The notes beneath the pieces were generated by a model that searched no databases, was not told the origin of the DNA, and saw only the letters and a list, made by a program, of their open reading frames with translations. DNA of 64,000 bases, taken from contig CM030868.1 of assembly GCA_018105865.1 (NCBI GenBank), positions 3,286,113 through 3,350,112 on the forward strand. Direction: 5' to 3'. This stretch comes from Metaphire vulgaris. Lineage: Eukaryota; Annelida; Clitellata; Crassiclitellata; Megascolecidae. Numbering within the stretch: position 1 is the first letter of the stretch; each line of letters starts with the position of its first letter. Of this stretch, positions 49,167 to 60,987 are shown piece by piece. The position numbers and the translations under genes were made by a program.

Positions 49167-49251
49167 TTAACCCTTAAGCATCCAGATACTTTATAACTTT
49201 GTGCAATGTAACCAAGTATACTTAGTTCGGCTAAGGAGGTTCAAGGGTTAA
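49167..49251. mobile_element. TTAA-flanked MITE, second subfamily
   Basis: TTAACCCTTAAGCATCC to GGTTCAAGGGTTAA with CAATGTAACCAAG in the middle, as in 12202-12281. Confidence 0.55.
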
Positions 49252-49472
49252 TCTGAAACAACAGGCAACTGAAAATTAAAATCTAAAAACCAGTGGCAAC
49301 AAACTGTCCAGAAGCAGTCCACATGAAGAATATCAAAATGTTGACGCTGGCAAAATACGCCTTCAATTTGCTTCATATGATTGAATTCAAAACTGGCCAC
49401 AAGTGAGTCTTGCCATTGAACCAAAAGTGACAACTCTGCAGTTTAGCTTACAGTATATACTCTCGAAGTCTA

Positions 49473-49733
49473 CAGAGGCGGATCTAGAGGAGGTACGGGG
49501 GGGACACATGTCCCCGAGCGCCGAGGTGAGGGGGCGCCAAAATTGGTTTAAGGTAGGGAGCTCCACTACAGGTGATGACTTTTTTGCTTGTCAGGGTATT
49601 CACGAAGTTGAATAACGGGGTGCCAAATGGGCAGAGCAGTGCCATTTTTTGTCTTCTTAGGATTTTCGTCAAGTTGAGGGGCGCCACCAGTATATTTTGT
49701 CCCCGGGCGCCAGGCACCCTAGCTCCGCCCCTG
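49473..49733. mobile_element. MITE with CAGAGGCGGATCTAG inverted ends
   Basis: Right end CTAGCTCCGCCCCTG is the inverse of the left end with three mismatches. The interior is G-rich on one half and C-rich on the other. Confidence 0.6.
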
Positions 49734-50307
49734 CTCGAAGAACATACAACATTTTTTTAAAATGTAAAAATGCCTCTTTCACTTAATTAAAATACTGTTC
49801 ATAGTGTCTCATGTCATTTCAATAATGCCCCAAACGCTAAAGAGGTAAAAATTCAATATTCTAATATCTGCATAATGCACATAGAGCCTACAAAAAGTGA
49901 AAATCAAGTCAAGTCTTACAGCTGTCATGTATCCATGCCACACGGTGATTAAAAACTACAATCATATCTCAATATTTTCATATGCAAGACAAAGTCCTTC
50001 AAAGCAAATTGCTATCAAACAGTAGTTTGTAAATGGTAATATATGAACTAGTAGGTCACAAACCAATATATCATATCAGTATGAGATGAATAATGAAATT
50101 TAAGCAATGATCAATATGGTAACCAATAATAGCACAAACAGCATTTACCAGTATTTTGAAATACAGAGCACAGGTACACATAGAGAGAACAGAACTAGTC
50201 AACAACCTTTATATGTGAAATGGACACATATGTGCGTCACGGCCAGTAAAGGGTTAAGAGTAAATCACTGGCATAAACCAGGGTTCCAAAATAGAGGGGC
50301 ACCAAGG

Positions 50308-50481
50308 CAGTGGCGGCTCCACAGGGGGCCCGTGCCCCCTATTGAGTGCCTGTCCCCCAGTGGCCCCCCTTTTGGGACCCTATACTTAATACTACATACC
50401 CAACAACAAATGGTTGGCCCCCATGATTAGAAGTTGCCACCCCAACGGCCCCCCACTTTACAAATCCTGGAGCAGCCACTG
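50308..50481 (+). mobile_element. CAGTGGCGGCTCC-family MITE
   Basis: CAGTGGCGGCTCC at the left and GGAGCAGCCACTG at the right, 174 bp. The interior matches 60988-61175 in the opposite orientation. Confidence 0.75.
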
Positions 50482-51480
50482 CACCAAGATGCCCACAGGT
50501 CAGCATTGCCCAATCGGACTGGGGTGTTTTGAAAGAGTACTGTAAGCTCCTCAAAGAGGCCTGGGGTAGAACCCAGCCCCCCTCAAAAAAATTATGGCGA
50601 TATTAGTTTCAAATCTTAGGAATTGGAGCGTATTTTAGACCATGATAGCGTACCAGTAATCACCCTACCTCTGAGCTGATCAAGTTTTGTCATCAGTTTG
50701 CACAAATTTTACGACAGTCTAGACCAGAACACTAATGAGGCAAATAGTCTAGTTAAAAGGCAAGTTAAAAATAGGTTAAACAGGTTAAAAAACAGGTAAA
50801 AAATCAGGTTAAAAATAGGTTAGTCATTAGATTATTACAACTGTCAAATTATTTATAAATTACTTATCTGACTTATATTACAAGCATATAACAAGAGGAC
50901 AATATCTTTAAACGAGCATAAATCCAATGTCTTCTTATTTACTGTGCTTCGCTTAATGCAATCAATTCAAGTGATTGCTTATTCAATCAATTACCTATTC
51001 GTTGAAATGAATTTGATTTTACAAAACATGCTTGAAACCTCGAATAAAAATTTTTGCTTTCTGACAGAGTACAATCATGGAATATTTACTGATAAATTTC
51101 ACAGAAGTTCAAGTAATGAACATAAGTCTCATTCTCCATACACATAAAAATCAATACCAAAGCCAGTAGAGTACCAAATATATTTGAAACAATTTAGTCA
51201 ACCTTACGTTATATGCATCAGACAGATAACAAGAGGTATTAGGCCAACCCAAAAAATCTGAGAGGAGACATATCAAAGGAGTTGGCACAAATTTGGAGGA
51301 CATATGGTTTGAACAAAATTTTACTTTGATTTTGACAATTACCTGCAATTTTAAGTAAAATAAATAAAACTCAACATCTTGTAATATACGTTTTTTTGCA
51401 CCACCCTGTATACCTGAGTCTGAGTAATCATCAAAAGCACATAGATGACGATGCGGAGTAGTCTCGTTGTTAATAAAATA

Positions 51481-51563
51481 TACAGGGTGGCGCAAAAAAA
51501 ACGGACCATATTACAAATGCAAACCTAAATGTGACTAGTCCGGTATTTTTGCGCCACCCTGTA
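51481..51563. mobile_element. TA-flanked hairpin MITE (CAGGGTGGCGC family)
   Basis: TACAGGGTGGCGCAAAAA to TTTTTGCGCCACCCTGTA, 83 bp. A single matching end (TTTTTTTGCACCACCCTGTA) lies 70 bp to the left at about 51390-51409 and may be a remnant of another copy. Confidence 0.8.
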
Positions 51564-51854
51564 GAAAGATACGGTGGGATAAACATGATAGAATCGTCAG
51601 AAAACTGTTGGTGCAACTCCACTGATAAATAACAGACAGAAACACCTAAAACACTCACATCTTGCTGGATGTACTTGATCAAAACGTGAAAATATCTTGC
51701 AAATAAGAAAAAAATTCTGAAAATAGAACAGGCCCAAAAGGCCCAAGACATTTATTTCAGACTCCATTTATTTAGCCTCATGTGTACATAGGCATTCTAT
51801 CTACAGTTAAACCTGTTTAATGTCACAAGATTTGAACAGCTCCAAAATGTGATA

Positions 51855-51934
51855 TTAACCCCTTAACCGGCCATGACAAGTATACTCGACCATTTTACAT
51901 TGAGTTACAAATAAATGGCCGGTTAAGGGGTTAA
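51855..51934 (-). mobile_element. TTAA-flanked 80-bp MITE, core family, reverse
   Basis: CCCCTTAACCGGCC ... GGCCGGTTAAGGGG. The inverted ends extend to 14 matching bases. Confidence 0.75.
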
Positions 51935-52533
51935 CCAGGTTTTGTGGTAGTTTGACCCAATTACTTATATATAGAAAGCAGAATAACTTAAATTAAACAC
52001 ACTCCTAATACTGGGATAATGGGTGTTGTAGTTTCACGCAAGAAATGCAATAATGACTATGAAATCTACAATACTGACAATACTTTAAGACATTTCAACA
52101 AGATATCAACATTAGCAAAAACCAACTCAGAATGAGAGGGCTAGTCTATATATTATCACACATCGTGCAACCCATTTCATACCCATCAAAATTATGTGCT
52201 GAAGACTATTTTCTGACATACAAGGCTCCGCTACAAAGAGGGAAACCACCATTTGTGCAGCAAACTCGTATTCTAGACGCTTCCAAAATGTTGTATTCTC
52301 ATATACTGACCACAATGCAATGGTTAACCATGTCCCACTATTTTCCATCTTCAATATAAATTTCATCTTAAATTCAAATGATAGATAAAACTCCACTGAA
52401 CTTTAACTAGCCAAATCGGCCAGTTTGACTAGAAGTAATATAATTTATACACTGTTTAATAAGGTTCAAGTAATGTACACAGGATCAAGTACATGTAGGT
52501 AGCTTGACACAAAACTAAAGTGGCAGGGCACAT

Positions 52534-52602
52534 AAAAATTTTCCCCATAAAAATTTTACTCATAAAAATTTTACTCATAAAAATTTTACCCATAAAAATT
52601 TG
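52534..52602. repeat. 15-16-bp tandem repeat, five copies
   Basis: CATAAAAATTTTACT-type units repeated in tandem, 160 bases after the galactosyltransferase stop codon. Confidence 0.8.
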
Positions 52603-52763
52603 AAAATTTTCCAAACATCATATCTACGCCACACAAACCCCATGTACAACCCGAGAGGTATTTCAAACTGCCGAACCCCGAGGGAGAAGCCCCCCGAAAA
52701 TGAAACCAGTTCCCCCAATCATAACAAATCTACCGCAGACTGTGATAACAACACAGCAAGAAG

Positions 52764-55700
52764 TCATCTAAGTATTAGACTATGCCAAACAAATGCTGCT
52801 GCTAATGAAACGCCTTCGATAGAAGTCAACACGAGAACCGGCTTCATGCCCGAAGTAACCCGTATGCTTCTCTGGCTCCTTTTAAAGTAGGATGGATGCG
52901 GAGGCAGGGCGACGAGCATCCAGAAGTACAGCGGTCGGGGTTCGACCTCGACCAATTTGTAACGCAGCGAGTTCAACCCGTCGACGAGATAGTGCTTCGG
53001 ACGGAATTTCCACGCGATTCCGCTGCAGACATAAGACGTAAGCAATGAACGGATTGAAAACAAAGATGGCAAAATTTTTGAGAAACATAAATCACAGAAA
53101 TAAATCCATTCAAATCATCTGCCAAAAAGAAGTAAAACACCAAACGGCATTAACCCTCTCCCACCGTAAGGCCAATATTTCAGCTTCACAGCTTATTGTT
53201 TATACGGATTGCTCGGGTTCAAAGGGCTAAGATATCAGCACAAAAACAGAAGCCAGTATTTTGGTAGTTTTGTTTACAAAATTAAAAAATCTTCTAAGCA
53301 TTTTCCCATATTAACCTATACATGAAAACAGTCTGGGCTTCATTCCCGGGTTCCAAATAAAGATAACCACTATGGTTTTGAGGAAATTTCATTTAAATTT
53401 AAGAATTCACTCAAAGGTCCAACCACAGCTCTTCCAAAAAAGCCGAGAAAACCTCAACCATACAAAACATCTGGAAAAAAGCTGGATAGGTGGCGCCAAA
53501 CCACTGGCCAATTTTCTCACAGCAAAGATGTTGGACGCCAGGTAGGCAATGAAGCAGACTAATGCGTCCGAAAATAGATGCTCAGCAAACTGAGCACATT
53601 TATAAAGTGTATTCCAAGCAGGAACTGCAATCTAACTAAGCCTGCAGATAACTGGGAATGTATAGGGTGGCACAAAAAACCCGGAATAGTCACAATTAGG
53701 TTTGTCTTTAATATAGTCCGGTTTTCTTTGAGCCACCCTGTACATTTCCAGCCCAAAAGAAAGAGGCCTCTGTTGCAAGCGATGCCATAAAACCCTGCCC
53801 TCTAGCACATCTTTGCTGAATAGCAGGAGGGGAGGAAGAAAACAATTACACAAATCCACAGTCTACTAGGCAAAGGAAATAGTGCACTTGGTACAGGAAG
53901 TTTCCCACTGATATAAGAGGATTTAAACATAATCAGTCAGTCAGTCAGTCAGTCAGCATGTCGATGTAGTAAAATCTGGTCAAATATCAAGCAACAGCAA
54001 CAGGCCTTTCTTATCTTGGTCATGACACTGAAGCCACAACGTCCAGATAATGACCCAAGTCTAAACAATATACTCCATGTCCAAACAGGGATGAGCATTG
54101 ACGATAACAGATACAAATGGCTTATCAGATAACATCTTAACCCCTTAACTGAGGATCCCAGATATATCTGTCCATTTTACATTGAGTTACAGTTAAATAC
54201 ACAGTCAAGGGGTTAATTCAATACTACATATAATATGGAAGAGCATATAATGTATGCTTTTCCATATTATATGTAGTTAATATTGTATACATAGTTAATA
54301 ACTAGTTAACTAGTTAATATTGTATACATACATAGCATGTATACAATATTAACTAGTTGGTTATAAGAAAACATGACTGGAAAGTATAAAAACTGGCTAA
54401 AATCTACTGGAAAAACACAACCAGGTTGGTCCAGCTTAATAGTCTTATGCCACAATTTAAATCAGGAATTTCAGGCTAGGATCTACTAGTCTAGAAGCTA
54501 CGTAACTGGCCAGAACAACATATGCACAAAGGTATAGCAGATATAAATTAACTAGAATTGAACTCCCAATTTAATGAGAATTTAAATTTTTATAGAAATA
54601 ATTTAAGAGGAGTAAAAATATGGAACTGATTAATATATAATAGTCAATATATAATTAACATGCAGAAAATCAATAGCAAATGCAGGACAAATGCAACGGC
54701 AATGCGCACGCGTATACAAAACAGATGAACGCCAGCTGCAAGCGCGAAATGAAAGCGAAAACAACTAGCAAAAAAAAAACAGCACGACAGCAAACCAATT
54801 ACCGGTACTAGAATTTATCAGCTCCACTGATATCTCACAAGGCAAACAATAATGCAACAGTACAGGAAAATTGCATTAGCTAATCAATAAAGCAACCCGA
54901 AAAATTCACCCTTGCTATGCTATTGATAGCAACAAAAGGACGAAAATCACGCACAGATTCTGAATTATCTTACCTCTTTACATTGTACGGGTTACCAAAG
55001 TCACCCTTATGCTTTATCATTGTATACCTGGCCACTGTTTTCGAGAACCTTACGATTGTCATGTTTTTGGCACGAATTCTACAATGAACATTTACGAATG
55101 GGGGAATAAAGTAGTACTTTAATCCAGTCTTTGGTATCACAATACCACAATAAACAGCAAAAATAACAGTTAATAAATATCATTCACTTTTATAGCACCA
55201 GTTAAATACTCAGAGGAATCAATTGATGGTATTTCCAATAGCCTAAAACACCAGCAACTGGTTTTGTGGGGGGAGGGGGGATTTTTTTAGTTGTCAATCT
55301 GCAGCTATTAGCAAATCAGCCAAAACAGACCGCTAAACCATAAAGTTAATTCTTAATTTGACACATTAATCACAACAAATCTGCTTTAAATTATTTCTAC
55401 TCGAACATATTTTATAGAAAAGTCAGTAAGGATGCAAATGACTGTAAAATTCTACTCCACCAGATCTGCACTCAGCACAGCAAGCAACTAAGCAATATTA
55501 CCGCATGGGAAGAGGCATTACACGTCAGACGTAATAAATTACGCAAAGAATGTTACACAGCAATGCTAACCTACTGTACATGTCATCGTCTTCTCCGCCC
55601 CACCCATAAAACTGGTTCGAGAAGCCGTTTACATGCTCAAAAAGTTCCCCTGTGAAGGCCGTAACACCACCAAAAATTCCCGGATAAGGCACACTGCGGA

Positions 55701-58700
55701 AAAAACAAGCAACAAGCACGCTTTGATCTTCCTTAAAAATTGCAGTTTATGTGGCAGTTAGAAATAAGTGAAGGCGAAAAAGGAGAAGGCAGGCACAGAG
55801 ATATATGCTGGCAGAAGTTAGAGTCTTGGACTTCATGAATCGGGTTTGAAAATTTCAGAAAAAATAAAACAAAGTGTTTGTTTGAAACTTTTATCTGAAA
55901 CAGAACTGAAATATTTCATATATTATAGCACATGGAAAAGTAGTCAGTCAGTCAGTCAGTCAGTCAGTCAGTCAGTCAGTCAGTCAGTCAGTCAGTCAGT
56001 CAGTCAGTCAGTCAGTCAGTCAGTCAGTCAGTCAGTCAGTCAGTCAGTCAGTCAGTCAGTCAGTCAGTCAGTCAGTCAGTCAGTCAGTCAGTCAGTCAGT
56101 CAGTCAGTCAGTCAGTCAGTCAGTCAGTCAGTCAGTCAGTCAGTCAGTCAGTCAGTCAGTCAGTCAGTCAGTCAGTCAGTCAGTCAGTCAGTCAGTCAGT
56201 CAGTCAGTCAGTCAGTCAGTCAGTCAGTCAGTCAGTCAGTCAGTCAGTCAGTCAGTCAGTCAGTCAGTCAGTCAGTCAGTCAGTCAGTCAGTCAGTCAGG
56301 CATTATTTATGATACCGTAGACTGCTATGGTATCACAAATGGTTTTGGTTTACATAGAAGCAGTGACCAAAGGTAAACATTTTACTGCTTATTAAAAGTT
56401 TGAAATGTCTTCAAGCGCATTGTAATAATGATCTTTCCCAGCTGGTGCTTGGACCTATGGCCACCTGACGACTCACATTTTCAAAATTTTGGCCCGCGAA
56501 TAAATATAGCTGAATAGCCCTGAAAATCCTGGTGGAGTCTTGGACCCTTTGGCCCCGTAATGTTGTTATGTTAAAATGTCAATTTATATAGCGCAATAAT
56601 CATAGCTAAAGGCCAAAGTCAAGAGCATTTTACATTCTGCACTTATACAATATATCAAACAAGTAAGGCAGATATCTTGGCTTTATCACCTATTGGTTAC
56701 ATAGATTTTCATGGTCAAGGGGTTAATGTAATCTCTTAGTTTTTAATCAATTAATTATCAGTTTCTAACCAGTCAAGAGAATTCAAGCTCAAACTTCCAA
56801 ATTTTCAACTGCCAACAAATTACAGGGTGGTGCAAAAAAACCGGACTATAATATTTAACGCAAACCTAAATGTGGCTAGTCCGGTTGGTTTTTTGCGCCA
56901 CCCTGTACAAATTTTTTTTAACATGGTAAATCTTTACTCACATGTATTTCCACTTGTCAATGTGAGATCCAACGTGGCGTGGGGATTCGGAACAGGTATA
57001 GAAGTTGCGGTCGTTTTCTGGCAGCATGTCAACGTCGTGGAATATGTAGCAGTCAAAGTCGGCCACGTTTCGAGCCTCCATGTACCCAGTATTCATGAGG
57101 GCAGCTTTGTTGAACACAGGAGGTCTTGACTGAAAATAAAAGACACAAAACACGCGCCGTTTTTATAACGCACAGAATACGCGTACAGTAGAATTTCGCT
57201 ATTGCGCATTCTCGGTATAACGTTCCACAATGTATGGTCCTGCGTAATGGGCTACCGTATCAGGTGGTACAGTGAAACCCGCTTAATTGCATAGGTGCCG
57301 TGCAAGCCTTGCTTATGCGATTAACTGGGCTGTGCAAATATCCGGGACATCTGATAATTAATTGTACGCACAAAACACTGGTTCGGGTTTTATGTTGCTA
57401 TGCGATTATGCGGGTTATGCAATTACACGGTATGCGATTAAGTGGGATCCACTGTATTGGATATAACGTACCTCAGATATAACGCACTAAATTTTACAGA
57501 CCTGCAAAGTATGTTATAACAAGGTTCTACTGTACTTGAAATGATCAAGTTAATTAACAATATTCAAAGCAGATAACTAAATTGTCTGATTTCAAAGAGA
57601 GATTAGCTATTATTGACTATTATTCATTTAAAATATCCCTAAAACAATGAATATATATATAACACTGCAGTAACTGGCAGCAACAGATGTAATATCATAT
57701 ATTGATATTGGCTCTGGACATACTAAAATGCTCGAAAGACCACCACAATTTACCAAATAATTATGAAAACCGAATACAAGTGGATAGGTTATCAAGGCAA
57801 TTACATTTTATTGAATGTATAATTACTGTACAGCCGGCTGGCAAATCATAGAAAGAAAGAGCAAAACTCATGCAGATGGGTTCTAATCAGATAAAACTGG
57901 TCACGGCTACTGAATGGAACACAATGGCTGAGCTCGGCTTATAAGGAACTCGATTCCACAAAATGGACATATGTCATCGGATGTTATCGATGTTCCATTC
58001 AGCACACCTGTTCTATTACAAATATGGTGTAATGAAGCATCTGTCTCTGCAACATTGGATGCAGGATGTTCAGCAACAGCATCAGATGCTCCTCCCGGTC
58101 GCGGAACGGGATGATGATGGCGACCCGCTGGCGAGGTTGGCAGGACGAGGGCGACCACATCCCGCCGGGCTCGAGTTCCCTCTGCTGTAGCTCCATCTCG
58201 CCTATCGGCAGTGGGTGCAAGGCGCTTACGTTCAAAGGACCCTCTGAAACGTTTTTAAAAAAAATTGAGACAACCCATTTAAAAAAGCACAAAAACCACT
58301 TCCTTTAACCCTTTAACCGGGGATCCCGGATATAAACATCCATTTTACATTGAGTCACAGTTAAATACACGGTTAAGGGGTTAAAATGTTTCTCGTATGA
58401 CATTTGAAACAACTTATTCGTGTCGGACTATATAGTACAGGGTGGCGCAAAAAACCGGACAATATTAATTAAATGCAAACCTAAATGCGACTGGTCCGGT
58501 TTTTTTGTGCCGCCCTGTACATCCGAGTCGAAAACAAACTTTTAAATCACTCACCCAGACTGCCTGGAATGCACGGGCAAAGCGACGCCCGATTTCCGCC
58601 ATAACTGCCCACAAAGTTTGACCTTTTCGGCAAAAAATGCCTCTCGCACTGCTCCTCGTAATCGGCCAAGAACAGTTCGAGGGTGTCGTTGTCGGGAGGC

Positions 58701-58861
58701 GTTGCCGTAGTGACGGCAACCGTGTCTAACTCGAGGACGGTCGTCGTCACTTTTTGCACCGCCCGTTGTCTTGGGATCATGGTGACGATGAGGACAACCA
58801 TTTGAATTAAAATCATAACGCAGATGACCGTTCTCGTACATCGTCTCTTCAAACTCATCAT
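52764..58861 (-). CDS. Beta-1,4-galactosyltransferase family glycosyltransferase (GT7)
   Basis: Six coding exons on the minus strand: 58861-58555, 58243-58008, 57129-56942, 55693-55571, 55078-54974, 53022-52764 (TGA). Junction phases agree, giving 405 residues. Residues 12-29 form a signal anchor after a basic start (LKRRCTR), as in type II Golgi enzymes. The catalytic domain shows EGPLNV (103-108), VAIIIPFRDREEHL (143-156), FNKAALMN (187-194), the metal-binding DVD (213-215), FGGVTAF, and GWGGEDDD (274-281). Met305 and His308 in MIKH match the other metal ligands, and DGLNSLRYK follows (334-342). The enzyme should transfer galactose or GalNAc from UDP-sugar to GlcNAc or glucose ends with Mn2+ in the Golgi. 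The usual FNRA reads FNKA. The protein continues about 50 residues past the normal end of the family. Acceptor specificity cannot be read from the sequence. Confidence 0.93.
53150..53230 (-). mobile_element. TTAA-flanked MITE, divergent variant
   Basis: TTAACCCTCTCCCACC ... GGTTCAAAGGGCTAA. The interior (CAGCTTATTG, TATACGGAT) matches 1175-1253 in reverse. It lies 128 bases before the last exon of the galactosyltransferase. Confidence 0.5.
53661..53742. mobile_element. TA-flanked hairpin MITE (CAGGGTGGCGC family), diverged
   Basis: TATAGGGTGGCACAAAAA to TTTGAGCCACCCTGTA. It lies in the last intron of the galactosyltransferase. Confidence 0.75.
53934..53957. repeat. CAGT tetranucleotide repeat, short
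   Basis: Six CAGT units. The same motif forms the large array at 55943-56299 in the same gene. Confidence 0.85.
54137..54216 (-). mobile_element. TTAA-flanked 80-bp MITE, core family, reverse
   Basis: CCCCTTAACTGAGGATCC ... CACAGTCAAGGGG. One base of the right inverted end has changed. Confidence 0.7.
54223..54358. repeat. Two adjacent AT-rich hairpins
   Basis: ACTACATATAATATGGAA (54223-54240) is inverted at 54260-54277. AACTAGTTAATATTGTATAC (54308-54327) is inverted at 54339-54358. The stems are 18 and 20 bp and perfect. They lie seven bases after a TTAA MITE, in a galactosyltransferase intron. Confidence 0.8.
55943..56299. repeat. CAGT tetranucleotide array, about 89 perfect units
   Basis: About 357 bp of uninterrupted CAGT, in the intron between galactosyltransferase exons 3 and 4. 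The open frame through it (Ser-Val-Ser-Gln repeats) is not a gene. Confidence 0.97.
56821..56907. mobile_element. TA-flanked hairpin MITE (CAGGGTGGCGC family)
   Basis: TACAGGGTGGTGCAAAAAAA to TTTTTTGCGCCACCCTGTA, 87 bp. It begins 34 bases into the intron after galactosyltransferase exon 3 (minus strand). Confidence 0.8.
57184..57534. mobile_element. TA-flanked CAGTAGAAC-family MITE with another MITE nested inside
   Basis: Outer ends TACAGTAGAATTTCG and GGTTCTACTGTA. The inner element at 57268-57456 (TACAGTGAAACCCGC to GGGATCCACTGTA) is the same family as 6323-6637. Outer sequence resumes after it with GATATAACGTACC. Confidence 0.7.
58305..58384 (-). mobile_element. TTAA-flanked 80-bp MITE, core family, reverse
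   Basis: CCCTTTAACCGGGGATCC ... CACGGTTAAGGGG. It lies 61 bases upstream of the acceptor side of galactosyltransferase exon 2. Confidence 0.75.
58436..58519. mobile_element. TA-flanked hairpin MITE (CAGGGTGGCGC family)
   Basis: TACAGGGTGGCGCAAAAAA to TTTTTTGTGCCGCCCTGTA, 84 bp. It begins 35 bases into the intron after galactosyltransferase exon 1 (minus strand). Confidence 0.8.
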
Positions 58862-58957
58862 TTTGCCGATATAATCACAACTGAAGACGGCGAGACTAGC
58901 CGGCCGATTGGAGTTTTGCTTCTAACCTACGAACAAACCAGCAAAACTAATCTAAGT

Positions 58958-59022
58958 GAAGAAGAAGAAGAAGAAGAAGAAGAAGAAGAAGAAGAAGAAG
59001 AAGAAGAAGAAGAAGAAGAAGA
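58958..59022 (-). repeat. GAA/TTC triplet array upstream of the galactosyltransferase
   Basis: About 21 pure GAA units on the + strand, which read TTC on the coding strand of the galactosyltransferase. It starts 97 bases upstream of the start codon, within the likely promoter. Confidence 0.95.
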
Positions 59023-59884
59023 CACATAGCAGCAACACATCAAAGCAACATGTTCACCGAAGTCTATTTCGTGCAAATACAAAGCATACATCTCATACAA
59101 AAACAATTTTCTGCAGCATCAAACCTACAGAAACATCAAAAGACACTACAAAAATAAAATCCCTCTCAATAAAAAGCAGAAGATTAATTAGAAGAAAAAG
59201 AAAAACAATGAAATTCAATTATTGTGCAAAAATGAAAAACTCGATAGCATAGAATGCTCTTGAGTTTATTTTGTTCGAACTGACAAAGTCTTGATCTTGG
59301 TGTATAAGTACTGGTACATAAAAATAAATGGATGCAAAACGTTGGCCATACAAACAACGCTAATGTAAACATCAATATTTATCAGCAAACGATTGCTTTT
59401 AAAAACTTCATTTGACTAATAACATCACCACCCCACCCCAAAAAGAGCATAAACCTGAAGGGCAGGCCAGTAGGAACTGGGGGTGCAGGGAGGTGCAGCT
59501 GCACCCCCTGGAAGATAAGGCTGCTTTTTAAAAATTTTTGCTTGTCAGGATTTTTAAATAGTAGAAAGAGGGGCGATCTTTTTTTGCTCGTCAGGGTTTT
59601 TCCAGGCGCGAATTTGTTTCCATTATTTCCCCGTTGTCACAACATTCATCATGAGAAAATCTGCACGCCCTGTGAAAACATCTGTTCCGCTAAAGGGCTA
59701 ATGGCAAAATAACAATTTACTTGATTGGGTTGTGCTAGGGCTCTAGAATAATCAATCAGCCTTGATTACACTGTTTTCAACTCTTACTTACTTATCCTGT
59801 AGCTACTTGAGATGGTGATAGCTATTTTGATTCATTGATCAATGAGACACTTAACAGCAACCGTGCCTTCACTAAGTGCCTTCA

Positions 59885-59968
59885 CGCAGTGTAACTTTTG
59901 TGATTCTCTGTCTATTTTTATCCCCACACAGTGTAACTTTTGTGATTCTCTGTCTATTTCTATCCCCA
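59885..59968. repeat. 42-bp direct duplication
   Basis: Two adjacent copies of CAGTGTAACTTTTGTGATTC plus CTGTCTATTT..TATCCCCA, with one or two differences. Confidence 0.85.
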
Positions 59969-60325
59969 TGTCATTCTGTCACTTGCACTGATATTGATAT
60001 ATAACCCGGTAATCATTGGGAACAAGCCACTGTCAGTGTCAAAGCTGATCATTGGCAATAACAATAATCTTATCAAGTAATAAAAATATAATTAATAATT
60101 CTAATAATAATAGTAATAATTAATAATTCTGTGGATGGACATAATTTTGCATAAAAACGTTGCAGTGTAGCTACTGGAGGTCTGGTCAGGACAGTAAAAT
60201 ACTATTATTCTTACACAAGAAAAAATATCGCAATTCACAAGTTTGTCACTTATAGTGAACCATTCACTCATGCATTGCACAACTTAATCCTTCAGGGTTT
60301 GTATGCAATGATGTCCCTCTCCTGC

Positions 60326-60358
<33 letters not shown>
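60326..60358. repeat. CTGT tetranucleotide repeat
   Basis: About eight units. Confidence 0.9.
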
Positions 60359-60987
60359 TTATCATCTTCCTCTGCATCCTTCAGGAACTGAAGACATGGA
60401 TTTTCTTTCTCAAGCAATGTTTAGCCAGTGTTTTCCCGACCATGGAAAGAAATTTCTGGAGTAGGAAATTCATGTCGTCACCTTAACTTCTCAGGAACCT
60501 CACTAAGACTGCTTCGTTCTTCAATCTGTCTCACAGGCCAATGTCGAGCCTCTTCCACGAAGCCACACGGTGAATATAATCTGTTCTTTTGGCCGACACT
60601 TTGACTCAAACCAATGGCCCCAAAATCCATGCTTCATATCCATAAATAAATCTTAAGAAGATACCGTAATAGAAAAAGTCTCAAACACATATGCTAATTT
60701 TATTACACCACCCAGAAGTATCATGGTTCTGGTCTTAAATAACATATTCCTTCTGCTTCCAGAAGATATCCTTAGTCAAAACTACAGTAACTCTTCATTT
60801 TCCAAGATCATGCATCTTCTGTGTTTAAACTTCCTGCATAGAAAGGCTTAAAAACAAATTGACTTTCAGTCAGCTGAAGTACATAACAGTGGAATCCCCC
60901 CCCTTTCGATAATTAAGGCTGACACTGTTTACTTCATTGAGGCACTGTTTATCTTAGAGCTTATTTTACTTAAAGATTCACCCAGTC

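Noticed and set aside
55846..56376. A 176-residue frame with Ser-Val-Ser-Gln repeats
   Set aside because: It is the CAGT microsatellite in an intron of a gene on the opposite strand.
57907..58292. Separate small proteins overlapping galactosyltransferase exon 2 in other frames
   Set aside because: The exon's own frame carries the conserved motif and matches the junction phases. The others are shadows.
60540..60720. A LINE reverse-transcriptase fragment on the minus strand (FIYGYEAWILG-like)
   Set aside because: Only a short resemblance, with stops close by and no second motif. Too weak to call.
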